DNA of 42,571 nt from an uncultured Chloroflexota bacterium (GCA_937974245.1 CALJKV010000053.1:1-42571), one strand, 5' to 3'. Shown: positions 31,877 to 40,884, numbered from the stretch's first letter. A program made the numbers and translations. Notes: generated from the sequence alone by a model not told the origin.

Positions 31877-31978
31877 TGGTGGCTGTCGCGCGGAGCATCC
31901 GCCCATCAATGCGCTAAGGCATTCACTGCCGGTTGCGCGGGCGGGTTCTAGGCCGACGCGGAGTAAAGAGAGAGAACC

Positions 31979-32689
31979 ATGTCTATACTGGAAGTCAAAG
32001 ACGTTGCGTCTGGGTACGGTGAGGTACAAATTCTCTGGGGTGCATCTTTATCCCTAGGGCAGGGCATGATTACATCGCTGGTAGGCGCAAATGGTGCGGG
32101 TAAAACCACCCTGTTACGGACTGTTATGGGGTTGGTTAAACCGAAAAGCGGCAGCATCAGCTTCAATGGGCGGGACGTGAGCGCCTTGCCGGCCCATACC
32201 AAAGCCGAGCTAGGATTGATTCTGGTTCCGGAAGGCCGCCAGCTGTTTGTGCAGATGAGCGTCGAGGAAAATCTGGAGATGGGGACAGCCCCAAAACGAG
32301 CGAAACCCCGCAAGGACTATAACCTGGAACGGGTCTACACGATTTTTCCACGCTTGAAAGAGCGGCGGACACAAAAAGCGCGAACCTTAAGTGGTGGTGA
32401 GCAGCAGATGCTGGCCGTCGCCAGGGGCATCATGGCCGATCCGGTTGTTCTTATGATAGATGAAATGTCACTCGGCCTGGCCCCGGTACTCGTTCTTGAC
32501 CTCTTCCAGAACTTACGGAAGCTCAAGGACGAGGGACTGACCATCCTCCTGGTGGAACAAAACGTGCAGATGGCACTGGCTGTGAGTGATTACGGTTTTG
32601 TGCTATCACACGGCAAGGTGGATTTACACGGCCCCAGCGCCAATCTGATTGACGACGAGCATGTACGAGAAGCCTACCTGGGGATATAA
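31979..32689 (+). CDS. livF: ABC transporter ATPase (LivF-like)
   Basis: The 236-residue ATPase is the second nucleotide-binding subunit. It shows Walker A GANGAGKTT, the signature LSGGEQQMLAVARG, Walker B VVLMIDEMSLGLAP and an H-loop-type LLVEQNVQ. LVPEGRQLFVQMSVEENLEMG is the typical LivF segment. It follows livG after 102 bases, a larger gap than elsewhere in the operon, in which I see only a short stem-loop (GCGGA/TCCGC). A GC-rich hairpin closes the operon after its stop. Confidence 0.93.
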   Translation: MSILEVKDVASGYGEVQILWGASLSLGQGMITSLVGANGAGKTTLLRTVMGLVKPKSGSISFNGRDVSALPAHTKAELGLILVPEGRQLFVQMSVEENLEMGTAPKRAKPRKDYNLERVYTIFPRLKERRTQKARTLSGGEQQMLAVARGIMADPVVLMIDEMSLGLAPVLVLDLFQNLRKLKDEGLTILLVEQNVQMALAVSDYGFVLSHGKVDLHGPSANLIDDEHVREAYLGI

Positions 32690-32704
32690 TGAGCGGGTAT
32701 ACGC

Positions 32705-32730
32705 GAGGGGCGTAGTGTTCTGCGTCCCTC
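32705..32730 (+). terminator. Hairpin at the end of the ABC transporter operon
   Basis: GAGGGGCGTAG (32705-32715) pairs with CTGCGTCCCTC (32720-32730) over 11 positions with two wobble pairs and a 4-base loop. No T run follows, so it is a weak or factor-assisted terminator, or a 3'-end stabiliser before the dehydrogenase gene. Confidence 0.4.
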
Positions 32731-32775
32731 AATACCTTACATGATTCAGAAACCCACTATCCAGAAGCCAATGCC

Positions 32776-33798
32776 ATGACCCACGCTACAGATTTACCAA
32801 TCAATGTCGTTGTTACCGTTCCCTTTTCCGATGAAATCATGGAACAATTGCGGGAAATCTCGCCCCGCCTGCATATTGAACGCCATTACCCGAACGTGCC
32901 CGAGACGGTATGGGGGAATGTTGAAGTGCTGTATAGCCTGAACCGTTTCCCAGACCCGCTCAAAGCGCCTCATTTACGCTGGATTCAGGCCCACAGTGCC
33001 GGGTTGGATCATTTACTGCAAAACCCGATTTCTAAAGCGGAAGACATAGAGATTACATCTGCCAGTGGGATTCATGCGACACAGATGGCCGAATACTGCC
33101 TGGGAATGATGCTGGCGTTGGCATATCGGTTGCCGCAAATGCTGGAATTCCAGAAGCGTATCGAATGGCCGCAGGGCAGTCATGATATTTTTCTGCCACG
33201 TGGGCTGCGTGGGCTGACACTGGGGATCGTTGGTTATGGCAGTGTCGGGCGCGAACTGGCGCGGTTGGCTGATGCGCTCGGTATGACGGTGCTGGCAACC
33301 AAACGCGATGTCAAGCACCCGGCAGATGTGGAAGGGTATACCGAAGCCGGTACAGGCGACCCGGATGGTTCGATTCCGACTCGCTTGTATCCTACTGAGG
33401 CGTTGACCTCAATGGCGGCAGCTTGCGATTTCCTGGTGCTGACCGTGCCGTTGACACGGGATACGCATCACAGCGTTAATGAAGACGTGTTTGAGGTCAT
33501 GCGCGAATCGGCCTTCCTGGTGAATGTATCGCGGGGCGCGGTGGTGGATGAAGCCGCGTTAATCTCAGCCCTGGCCGCTGGGAAGATTGCCGGAGCCGCC
33601 CTGGACGTGTTTGAAGAGGAGCCACTACCACCGGGTAGCCCGCTTTGGAATCTTGACAACGTAATTATCAGCCCTCATATTTCCGGCAACAGTGTGGCCT
33701 ATCATGAAAAAGCGGCAGCACTCTTTGCGGAAAATTTGCAGCGCTATGTCGAAAAGCGCCCCTTGCTCAACTGTCTGGAACGCACACGGGGCTATTGA
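32776..33798 (+). CDS. D-isomer-specific 2-hydroxyacid dehydrogenase
   Basis: The 340-residue NAD-dependent enzyme reduces 2-keto acids or oxidises D-2-hydroxy acids. The split catalytic domain surrounds a Rossmann domain with LTLGIVGYGSVGRELARLADALGM. Catalytic residues are visible: Arg in VNVSRGAVVDE, Glu in LDVFEEEPLP and His in SPHISGN. DNVIISPHISG is the family C-terminal signature. An insertion of about 20 residues after KRDVKHPADVEGY precedes the acid-binding strand. The enzyme could act on glyoxylate, hydroxypyruvate or phosphoglycerate-like acids, and specificity is not readable. It follows livF by 86 bases. Confidence 0.9.
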   Translation: MTHATDLPINVVVTVPFSDEIMEQLREISPRLHIERHYPNVPETVWGNVEVLYSLNRFPDPLKAPHLRWIQAHSAGLDHLLQNPISKAEDIEITSASGIHATQMAEYCLGMMLALAYRLPQMLEFQKRIEWPQGSHDIFLPRGLRGLTLGIVGYGSVGRELARLADALGMTVLATKRDVKHPADVEGYTEAGTGDPDGSIPTRLYPTEALTSMAAACDFLVLTVPLTRDTHHSVNEDVFEVMRESAFLVNVSRGAVVDEAALISALAAGKIAGAALDVFEEEPLPPGSPLWNLDNVIISPHISGNSVAYHEKAAALFAENLQRYVEKRPLLNCLERTRGY

Positions 33799-33982
33799 GT
33801 TAACAGTAGAAAAGTATCGTACGCTCCCACTATAAGGTCATATTTTGGGTTGTTTCCCACCCCTGGAAGGCTGTGAAAAGAATCGCGAACCTCGTTAATT
33901 TCCGGTCTTATTGGGTTCCCTACGCATTAAAGAAAATTTCAATGTTGAAACTTTTTCGGCAGGTGTGCGTATTTAAGGTGTG

Positions 33983-34029
33983 CTATCGCCGGTTATTTCT
34001 CCGACATTGCCTATAATAGGGGGCGATAG
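33983..34029. repeat. 8-base inverted repeat bracketing the tldD -10 element
   Basis: CTATCGCC (33983-33990) and its perfect complement GGCGATAG (34022-34029) flank a consensus TATAAT at 34012-34017 that lacks a good -35. The gene-free stretch 33799-34093 otherwise shows only AT-rich sequence. The repeat could be a regulator site for tldD-tldE or, if transcribed, an RNA hairpin. Confidence 0.35.
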
Positions 34030-34093
34030 GGAATTTGCCCGGTGATCTCTCGCAAAAATAGAAATCATTTCGTTTTGAGGAGGAAATCCATAC

Positions 34094-35503
34094 ATGATTG
34101 ATAAAGCCTTAGCGCAGAAGGTTCTAAGTGCGGCGCTTCGCACCGGAGCTGACCTGGCCGAAGTATACGTTGAAGATGTGACTTCGCTGCGGTTGGCACT
34201 TGAAGACACCAAAATCGAGCAGGCTGTTCGGGGTGCGGATCGAGGCGCGGGTATACGGGTGGTTTTTGGAAATTTAGTAACCTATGCCTATACGGATAGC
34301 CTGGATGAAGCCAGCCTGCTGGATGCAGCCAGCGCGGCAGCATCTGCGGGTAGTGGCAGTGCCAAATCACAGGTTATTGACCTCACCGCTCGCAAAAGTT
34401 CGTTGGAATACCCGATTTTGAAGCCCTTTGATTCAATGAGCATTAGCGACAAAGCGGCCTTATTGAGCCAGATGGACGAGGCCGGACGCGCTTATAATCC
34501 GCTGATTGCCCAAGTATATGGCTGGTACCAGGAAATCAGTCGTCGGGTTTGGGTCTATAACTCGGACGGTGTAGCGGCACAGGATGACCGTTTTATCGTG
34601 GAAATGGGTGGCGGTGTAATCGCCAGGAAGAACGGCACCATTCAAAGAGCATATTCCGGTTTTGGAGGGCAGATGGGGCTGGAATTGCTGGATAAAAATA
34701 GTGTGGCCGGCCATATTCAGCGGCAGGCGGAGTCTGCCGTCAGGATGCTGGATGCTAAACCTTGCCCCGCGGGCGATATGACAGTGGTAATGTGCAATGG
34801 CTGGGGTGGTGTGCTCTTCCATGAAGCCTGCGGCCACCAGATGGAAGCGGATTTCATCACGAAAGGCAGTTCCGCTTATACTGGCAAAATCGGCCAGCAG
34901 GTAGCGAATCCGATTATCACCGCGATTGACGATGGCACGATTCCCGGTCGGCGTGGGTCGCTGCGTTTTGATGATGACGGCACGCCGGCACAGCGCACCG
35001 TGCTGATCGAGAAGGGTGTCCTCAAGGACTACATGTGGGATCTGGTGGAAGCCCGTCGCGCTAAACGGGCATCAACAGGCAACGGGCGGCGCGAAAGCTA
35101 CCGCCACATGCCGATGCCGCGTATGACCAACACCTACATTGATCAGGGCGAACACGATCCACAGGAAATTATCGAGTCGGTGAAGAAGGGTGTTTACATC
35201 AAGAGTATGGCGGGTGGTCAGGCGGATATCTCCAAAGGCGATTTTGTGTTTAACGCCACTGAAGCCTATATGATCGAGAATGGCAAGCTGACCTACCCGG
35301 TTCGTGGCGCGACGGTGTTTGGCAACGGCCCGAAAGTCCTGATGGAAATTGACATGGTCGGGAATGACCTGGCGCTTGACCCTGGTATGGGGACATGCGG
35401 CAAGACGCAGGGTGCGAAAGTGAGTGTCGGGCAGCCGACTATTCGTATTCCTAAGGTGACGGTAGGCGGCACGGATGAGCCGGTTTCCGGTGCGATAGGC
35501 TAA
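34094..35503 (+). CDS. tldD: Metalloprotease TldD
   Basis: The 469-residue protein is the catalytic half of the TldD/TldE (PmbA) heterodimer, which cleaves unfolded peptides such as modified peptide precursors and antitoxins. The zinc site HEACGH occupies about residues 243-248. Family landmarks DDGTIPGRRGSLRFDDDGTPAQ and the C-terminal GxCGKxGQ-like GTCGKTQGAKVSVGQPTIRI are clear. GAGGAGG lies ten bases upstream of the ATG. tldE follows after 13 bases. No peptide natural-product precursor is visible nearby, so a housekeeping or proteostasis role is likely. Confidence 0.96.
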   Translation: MIDKALAQKVLSAALRTGADLAEVYVEDVTSLRLALEDTKIEQAVRGADRGAGIRVVFGNLVTYAYTDSLDEASLLDAASAAASAGSGSAKSQVIDLTARKSSLEYPILKPFDSMSISDKAALLSQMDEAGRAYNPLIAQVYGWYQEISRRVWVYNSDGVAAQDDRFIVEMGGGVIARKNGTIQRAYSGFGGQMGLELLDKNSVAGHIQRQAESAVRMLDAKPCPAGDMTVVMCNGWGGVLFHEACGHQMEADFITKGSSAYTGKIGQQVANPIITAIDDGTIPGRRGSLRFDDDGTPAQRTVLIEKGVLKDYMWDLVEARRAKRASTGNGRRESYRHMPMPRMTNTYIDQGEHDPQEIIESVKKGVYIKSMAGGQADISKGDFVFNATEAYMIENGKLTYPVRGATVFGNGPKVLMEIDMVGNDLALDPGMGTCGKTQGAKVSVGQPTIRIPKVTVGGTDEPVSGAIG

Positions 35504-35516
35504 GGAGCAGACACCA

Positions 35517-36875
35517 ATGACCAATTACCTGAAACTAGCGCAGCAAGTTGTCCGGCAGGCCGCGTCCGATGGCCTGGAAGTGGAAGTGATTATCACCCAG
35601 TCGAAAGAGACGGAAATTCGCGTCAGCCGAGGTGAGGTTGAACAGCTTTCGCAGTCCGGTTCACGCGGTATGGGAGTGCGTGCAATTGATGGCGGGCGCA
35701 CAGGCTATGCCTATACCTCCGATTTTTCAGACAAAAGCATTGAGGATACCTGGCGCTCAGCCGTAGAACTGGCACAGGTTGCCACGCCCGATGAGTACCG
35801 GGGGCTGCCTGACCCGCAGCCGATTCCATCTGATGATCTGGAAATCTGGGATGCGAATCTGGTAAATGTGCCGACTGCGGATAAGATTGAGGTTGCCAAA
35901 CGAGTCGAGCAGGCAGCCTTAAACTACGACCCACGTGTGATTATCACCCAGTGGTGTACCTATCAGGATTCGATTGACCATGTGTACCTAGCGAATTCCA
36001 AGGGCTTTGCCGGAGAATATGGACGGACGACGGTTGCATCGTTTGTGATCGGCATCGCTCGTGACGAAAACGGGATGACCAACGCCTTTGGGCTGGGCGT
36101 CTCCAACTACTTTGCCGACCTTGACCCGGAGGCAATCGGGCGCGAGGCCGGTGAAAAGGCCGTGAGTATTCTCAGCGGGCAGCCGGTTGAAACGCAAATC
36201 GGGACGGTGATTCTGGATCCGGTGGTTGGGGCGCAGATTCTCACCGCACTGTCACAGGCGCTTTCCGCCGAGGCCTGGCAGAAGAAACGTTCCTTCCTGA
36301 TGGACAGGATGGGGCAGCAGGTTGGCAATGATATGGTGACACTGATGGACAATGGTCGGATGCCGCGTGGCGTAAGTTCTGCGCCGTTCGACGGAGAAGG
36401 CGTACCGACCAAAGCGACTCGCCTGATTGATGAGGGCGTGCTCCAAAACCTGATCTATGATAGTTATTCTGCCCGTAAAGAGAACAAGCAATCTACCGGC
36501 AACGCACAGCGCAACGGCCATCGCAGTACGCCAGCTTTGGGGCCGAGCAACTTCTACATGCAGCCCGGTCACCTGACCCGTGATGAGATCATCAAGGGGG
36601 TAGATAAGGGATTGTATGTCATCAGCGTGATGCAGACCGGTGGCATTGACCCGGTGAGCGGAGACTGCTCGATGGGTGCGAACGGTTTGTGGATTGAGAA
36701 CGGGGAGATTGTCGGGCCAGTGGGTGGCGTCACGATTGCGACCACGCTGGATGGCTTCCTGAACAATATCACTCAGGTGGGGAATGACCTGCGCATCGTA
36801 CCATTCTTTGGTGCGATTGGCGTGCCGACTTTGCGCCTGGACAATGTGACGATTGGCGGCACCAAGAAGCAGTAA
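35517..36875 (+). CDS. pmbA: TldE/PmbA, partner of TldD
   Basis: The 452-residue protein is homologous to TldD but lacks the HExxxH zinc motif, as expected for the non-catalytic partner that closes the protease chamber. Landmarks include SRGEVEQLSQSGSRGMGVRAIDGGRTGYAY at the N-terminus and the C-terminal GVTIATTLDGFLNNITQVGNDL with FGAIGVPTLRLDNVTIGG. AAGGAG lies upstream of the ATG. It is followed by a clean intrinsic terminator, closing the tldD-pmbA operon. Confidence 0.95.
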   Translation: MTNYLKLAQQVVRQAASDGLEVEVIITQSKETEIRVSRGEVEQLSQSGSRGMGVRAIDGGRTGYAYTSDFSDKSIEDTWRSAVELAQVATPDEYRGLPDPQPIPSDDLEIWDANLVNVPTADKIEVAKRVEQAALNYDPRVIITQWCTYQDSIDHVYLANSKGFAGEYGRTTVASFVIGIARDENGMTNAFGLGVSNYFADLDPEAIGREAGEKAVSILSGQPVETQIGTVILDPVVGAQILTALSQALSAEAWQKKRSFLMDRMGQQVGNDMVTLMDNGRMPRGVSSAPFDGEGVPTKATRLIDEGVLQNLIYDSYSARKENKQSTGNAQRNGHRSTPALGPSNFYMQPGHLTRDEIIKGVDKGLYVISVMQTGGIDPVSGDCSMGANGLWIENGEIVGPVGGVTIATTLDGFLNNITQVGNDLRIVPFFGAIGVPTLRLDNVTIGGTKKQ

Positions 36876-36902
36876 ACCAGCACTGAACGGGTGTTAGGCG
36901 AA

Positions 36903-36934
36903 CAAGGGGCTTATCATAAGCCTCTTGTTTTTTT
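36903..36934 (+). terminator. Intrinsic terminator after tldD-pmbA
   Basis: An 11-base stem (CAAG, one wobble pair, GGCTTA) with a 3-base loop is followed directly by seven T (36928-36934). It is one of the clearest terminators in the window. Confidence 0.87.
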
Positions 36935-37017
36935 ACCCAGGATTCCCGCCGCAACTTCTGATGCGTACATCCGTATAATATAGTAGAGAACGCATGGAAA
37001 GAGTCAGGAGTATAGTG

Positions 37018-37323
37018 ATGTCCTACAAAAATGAAAACCACGCATCAGACGAATCGGCAGAATCGGAAGAGCCGAAAACCCCGTTTGAAAAGTTTCTGTT
37101 TCACCAGCGTCGTGCTGTCGAGGAGACCGGCAAGGCGTTAGAGGCCCTGCTCCCAGAAGGCTTCAGGGAACACGGCTCAGAAGCGTCCCGCGAGTTCATC
37201 AAGGGATTTCGTGTGCTGGTGGATGCGGCAATTGCGGAGATTGAGAAGGCGGTGGAAGAAGACGACGATGATGATAAACCAGCCACCACCGGCAAGACCA
37301 AAGTGAAAGTCGAAGTAGACTAA
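37018..37323 (+). CDS. Small acidic protein of unknown function
   Basis: The 101-residue protein is not recognised. It is charged throughout, with an amphipathic helical middle (FEKFLFHQRRAVEETGKALEALLP, EFIKGFRVLVDAAIAEIEKAVEE) and an acidic, Asp-rich tail ending in a lysine/valine stretch (KTKVKVEVD). I see no signal peptide or membrane segment. The ATG at 37018 has AGGAG seven bases upstream and is preferred over 36994. A TATAAT sits at 36974-36979 without a -35. It ends at a terminator shared with the AarF gene. A small helical, possibly oligomerising cytosolic protein is the most that can be said. Confidence 0.7.
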   Translation: MSYKNENHASDESAESEEPKTPFEKFLFHQRRAVEETGKALEALLPEGFREHGSEASREFIKGFRVLVDAAIAEIEKAVEEDDDDDKPATTGKTKVKVEVD

Positions 37324-37351
37324 CACGGGGCAGAACTTATCCGGCAAAAAT

Positions 37352-37375
37352 AGGGGCGTAATCGCCCCTTGTTTT
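37352..37375. terminator. Bidirectional terminator between the small acidic protein and the AarF gene
   Basis: AGGGGCG (37352-37358) and CGCCCCT (37363-37369) form a 7-base stem with a TAAT loop. T-rich sequence follows on the plus strand (TGTTTT), and ATTTTTG follows on the minus strand. It therefore serves both convergent genes; the AarF stop codon lies within the plus-strand T-rich tail. Confidence 0.7.
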
Positions 37376-39263
37376 ATTCCCCCACCAGCAGCATTTTCAG
37401 GAATGTGAAGCCACAGGCGATGGAGCAAACTCCTGCCAATAGATCTGCCTCATTGGTATAAAGCAGGGTTGCGCTTATGAGAAAACCGGCAAAGATGACC
37501 GCGTAGGTCATACGTCGCCGCTGGGCTTCCGTGCGGCGTAAGTGTTGGCGGTAGGCCTCGTCCGGCACGGTGCGTACCGTCAGTTCCCCTTTTTCGATTT
37601 GTGACACAATCATATTTACCCGCAGCGGCAGTGTTGCGGTCTGGGTGAGCAGGTCACGTCCGGTTTTCAGCAGTGTTTGTGGTGCCGCCCCAGTCAACAG
37701 GCCGAGCAATGTGTCATCCAGAATTCCCTTCGACTGGCGGGCACTCTGTATAACCATCTTTTGTGCATAGGGCATCAGCTCCTGCCAGGCGTTGAAATCC
37801 GGGTCAAGGCTGGTCGCCATGCCGCTTAGGATGCCTAACGCCCGTCCCAGGTAGATGAAGTCCTGTGGCACCCTGAAGGGCATATCATAGAGTAGGTCGT
37901 TGAACTCACGGACCAATCCCCTGACTTCGGTATAGCTGACATCCTTAATCTCAGCCATGTTCAGGCCCCATACCCGGTCAAAGGTCGCTGCGGTTGCCTC
38001 TTCCAGTCGCTCCAGGTCGGCATCCGGCAGGATGAATCCGAGTTCGGCATAGCTGCGCACCAGTTGTCGAGGATTCCGGGTGACAATCGCAGCCATCGTG
38101 TTCAGCACGCCGTCGGCAATCTGGGGAGTCAGTGTCCCGGTCATGCCGAAATCCACGAAGATGAGGTAAAAGGGGCGCCCGGCTTTTCCAGGTTTGCGGT
38201 TGCCGTTTTCATAGGGTAGGGGATACACGAACAGATTGCCGGGATGTGGGTCGGCGTGGAAAAAGCGTTCCTCAAATACCTGTTTTAGCGAAGCATCCAT
38301 CAGACGTTTGGCAATCACTTTCCGGTTGATTCCAGCGGCTTCTATGGCTGCGAAGTCACTGATCTTGATCGTGGTAACATCCTCCATTGTTAATACAGAG
38401 TCAGTGGAATGTTCCGGGTACACCGCCGGGATGTATACGCCCATGTCCTCCGCGAACATGGCGGCAAAGCGGGCTGCGTTGCGGGCTTCCTGCTCGTAAG
38501 AGAGTTCTTCCAGGGAGACGCGGGCGAATTCTTCGGCCAGGGCTGCCGTATCTGCTCGCCGCTGGATAAATCGAAACCATCCGGCCACCCACGCCACAAT
38601 CCGCAGCGCTGCCAGGTCGGTTTGAACGATCTCACGGATGCCGGGACGCTGCACCTTAACGACAACGCGATCCCCATTGAGCAGCTGGGCGCGGTGAACC
38701 TGCCCCAGCGAAGCAGCGGCCACCGACTCCTGGTTGAACCACTGGTAACGCTTGTTCAACGGGCCAAGTTCGGCAAGGATGATGGATTCGATTGATTCGA
38801 ACGCGACGCTGGGGACTTCATCCTGCAAACCGGCCAGTTCGTTCGTGATTTCGGGTGGGAGCACATCCACGCGCGTCGAAACAAACTGGCCGAGCTTAAT
38901 CATCAATCCGCCCAATCCAACCGCGAACACGCGAAACTCGCGGGCGTAAGCCACCCAGCGAATCATTGAGCCGCGCCGCGCTCGATCTTTCCCCACGAAT
39001 CGCGGCATGACAAAACGCCAGAGCAGAATACGGGCAAAGATGCTGCCTGCGAAAAACAACGTCCGCCAGAAGCGGTACTGCATTCGCAGTGAACGGCCTC
39101 TGGCGGGTACATGAGGGGTATCGTGTGCCGGGGCAGGTGGAGTCTGTGGCCTGTGCGGTGTGCCAGCGCCGCGCTCAGGCGTCGCGCTGCTTTTTTCGCT
39201 GCCTGGGCTGGCTTTCCCCGGCTCTAAAGTGGATGATGAGTTTCGATTGTTCAAATCGCGCAT
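37374..39263 (-). CDS. AarF/UbiB/ABC1-family atypical kinase
   Basis: The 629-residue protein belongs to the ABC1/UbiB family, atypical ATP-binding kinases linked to isoprenoid-quinone or lipid metabolism. The N-terminal KxGQ motif (MIKLGQFVSTR) is present, along with KVQRPGIREIVQTDLA, the catalytic-loop equivalent FHADPHPGN and the metal motif VDFGMTG. The C-terminus has two hydrophobic helices, suggesting membrane attachment. The first 60 residues are low-complexity Ser/Pro/Thr. The start is uncertain: the ATG at 39263 would overlap the ArsA gene by about 90 bases, while an ATG at 39083 (MQYRFWRTLFF, AGAGG about 12 bases upstream) avoids overlap and drops only the low-complexity part. Confidence 0.85.
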   Translation of the reverse strand: MRDLNNRNSSSTLEPGKASPGSEKSSATPERGAGTPHRPQTPPAPAHDTPHVPARGRSLRMQYRFWRTLFFAGSIFARILLWRFVMPRFVGKDRARRGSMIRWVAYAREFRVFAVGLGGLMIKLGQFVSTRVDVLPPEITNELAGLQDEVPSVAFESIESIILAELGPLNKRYQWFNQESVAAASLGQVHRAQLLNGDRVVVKVQRPGIREIVQTDLAALRIVAWVAGWFRFIQRRADTAALAEEFARVSLEELSYEQEARNAARFAAMFAEDMGVYIPAVYPEHSTDSVLTMEDVTTIKISDFAAIEAAGINRKVIAKRLMDASLKQVFEERFFHADPHPGNLFVYPLPYENGNRKPGKAGRPFYLIFVDFGMTGTLTPQIADGVLNTMAAIVTRNPRQLVRSYAELGFILPDADLERLEEATAATFDRVWGLNMAEIKDVSYTEVRGLVREFNDLLYDMPFRVPQDFIYLGRALGILSGMATSLDPDFNAWQELMPYAQKMVIQSARQSKGILDDTLLGLLTGAAPQTLLKTGRDLLTQTATLPLRVNMIVSQIEKGELTVRTVPDEAYRQHLRRTEAQRRRMTYAVIFAGFLISATLLYTNEADLLAGVCSIACGFTFLKMLLVGE

Positions 39264-40386
39264 CAGCAATTTCCAACTCCCAGAGTGCATAAGGCAGCAC
39301 GATATTGCGGCGATACGGGCCTACGCGCAGCGTCAATTCGTCTCGGGAACGATATAAGTCCAGGTCAGCTTTGTTGGCGAAAGGCAGCGGTACAGTCAAA
39401 TGAAAACCGCCGGCATTGTCGCTGACGATGTTATGCGATTTGCCATCAAATAGACGTTGTGCCGGGTTCTGGTCGTGGTAGAGATGCTCCGCTAACTGTC
39501 GCAGCGCGTCCAGCCCGCTTACTTCCTGGCCGAACAGCGGCGCGGTCATGAGCGGCATTTCTCCAAATGCCTCGCGGATAAACACCAGATTTTCCTTTTG
39601 ATTGGCTTTCCACATGGCGAAGTACGGGTCATTGACCTCGTCGGGGATGATGCGATTACAGATGATCGCATCCGTCGCGTAGCCGTACAGGTTGAGATAG
39701 GTATAGGTACGCTGCGTTTCTTTGATGACCATTTTCTCTGGGTTGACCACCAGGCGCATACTGCTGATTTCCGGGTTCGCCAGTAGCTCACGCACTTTGT
39801 CCAGCGTATCGAACAGGCTCTGCACCTGGTCCCAGGCGTCGGTATCCGGGATGCCATCGGCGCGGTTGAATACTTTGCCAATTGGCCGCAGAATCCGGGC
39901 TGCCCCGCGCGTGATTGTCAGGATTTTCTCAAACCACCAGCGGGTGACATCCGGCAGACTCAACAGACGCAGTGTCTCAGCGGTAGGGGCGGCGTCCACA
40001 ATCAGCACATCATATTGGTTTTCCTGCACGTACTTATTGATCCACAGCAGGTGTGCGCCTTCTTCCAGGCCGGGCAGGATGGTGACTTCTTCGGCCACGA
40101 CATCTTCAACACCCTGGCGGCTGAACAACGCCACCATGTACCGCTGGAACGCGCCCCAGTATTTATCCATCGAATAGCGGGCATCTACTTCCTGCGCCCA
40201 CAGATTCGGGTAAAGTTCCACCGGCTCCGGGCCGATTTCTTTTTCCAACGAGTCGGCCAGACTGTGCGCCGTGTCAGTGCTGATGACGATGGTCTTCAGG
40301 CCCATTTCAGCGCAGCGCAGCGCGGTTGCCGCCGAAATACTGGTTTTACCAACGCCACCTTTGCCGGTATGTACGATGATTCGCAT
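39175..40386 (-). CDS. ArsA-family ATPase with C-terminal HSP20-like domain
   Basis: The 403-residue P-loop ATPase is of the ArsA/Get3 group. It has the deviant Walker A GKGGVGKT at residues 8-15, STDTAHSLADSL, the switch VDAAPTAETLRLLSLP and NRIIPDE. The C-terminal part (about 320-385), with HLTVPLPFANKADLDLYR and ELTLRVGPYRRNIVLP, resembles the ArsA_HSP20 domain. No arsB or arsR is nearby and single-domain members of this group often are not arsenite pumps; a membrane-protein targeting or chaperone-like role is equally possible. Its end overlaps the long form of the AarF gene, suggesting one transcript. A TATAAT lies at about 40414-40419 on the minus strand. Confidence 0.88.
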   Translation of the reverse strand: MRIIVHTGKGGVGKTSISAATALRCAEMGLKTIVISTDTAHSLADSLEKEIGPEPVELYPNLWAQEVDARYSMDKYWGAFQRYMVALFSRQGVEDVVAEEVTILPGLEEGAHLLWINKYVQENQYDVLIVDAAPTAETLRLLSLPDVTRWWFEKILTITRGAARILRPIGKVFNRADGIPDTDAWDQVQSLFDTLDKVRELLANPEISSMRLVVNPEKMVIKETQRTYTYLNLYGYATDAIICNRIIPDEVNDPYFAMWKANQKENLVFIREAFGEMPLMTAPLFGQEVSGLDALRQLAEHLYHDQNPAQRLFDGKSHNIVSDNAGGFHLTVPLPFANKADLDLYRSRDELTLRVGPYRRNIVLPYALWELEIADARFEQSKLIIHFRAGESQPRQRKKQRDA

Positions 40387-40497
40387 AGGTTCTGTCTCGT
40401 TTCAATCTGTCCCATTATACACATGCCACAGCCGCTTTCCGCTGTGTCTATAGTGTTATACGCAAGCGAGGTGTGAAAAGTGGCAAAGGGGTGTACT

Positions 40498-40884
40498 TCA
40501 GCCCACAAAATCCTGAATAGTGGTTACCAGCCGGTGTGGGTCTAACGGCGCTGCCAGCACCTGATTGATGCCTATTTCAAATGCCTGGAGCAGTGTTTCC
40601 GTGTTGGAACGGTGGGTGACAACGATAATGGGCAGATCAGCGGTAGCGGGGTGCTGGCGCAGCCGGGTAGCCGTATCGGTATACATCTGGCCGTCTAAAT
40701 ATGTGCCGAGCAGGATGAGGTCAAGCACTTCCGTTTCATCCAGGAGTTGAGTGGTTTCGTCCAATGAGCCGGCTTTCAGCGCGGTGTATCCCATCCGCTC
40801 AATGAGAATGCCGTAAAGAGTTAGCATTTCGATGCTGTCATCTGCAACCAGAATGGTGCGGTGGGGGTCATCCGGATGGCGCAT
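40498..40884 (-). CDS. Degenerate response-regulator receiver protein
   Basis: The 128-residue protein is a single CheY-like receiver domain. The acidic pair is present (ILVADDS, Asp15-Asp16) and Thr90 (IIVVTHRS) is kept. The phosphoacceptor strand, normally ILLD, reads LILLGTYLDG with Gly60. The conserved Lys before Pro, normally xKP, reads LAAPLD with Ala112. It therefore probably cannot be phosphorylated in the classical way. No histidine kinase or output domain is attached or adjacent. It may act as a constitutive protein-protein adaptor. The ArsA gene lies downstream on the same strand. Confidence 0.8.
   Translation of the reverse strand: MRHPDDPHRTILVADDSIEMLTLYGILIERMGYTALKAGSLDETTQLLDETEVLDLILLGTYLDGQMYTDTATRLRQHPATADLPIIVVTHRSNTETLLQAFEIGINQVLAAPLDPHRLVTTIQDFVG

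Noticed and set aside
40427..40446. CACAGC/GCTGTG hairpin upstream of the ArsA gene
   Set aside because: A 6-base stem with an 8-base loop and no T run is too weak to call either a terminator or an operator.
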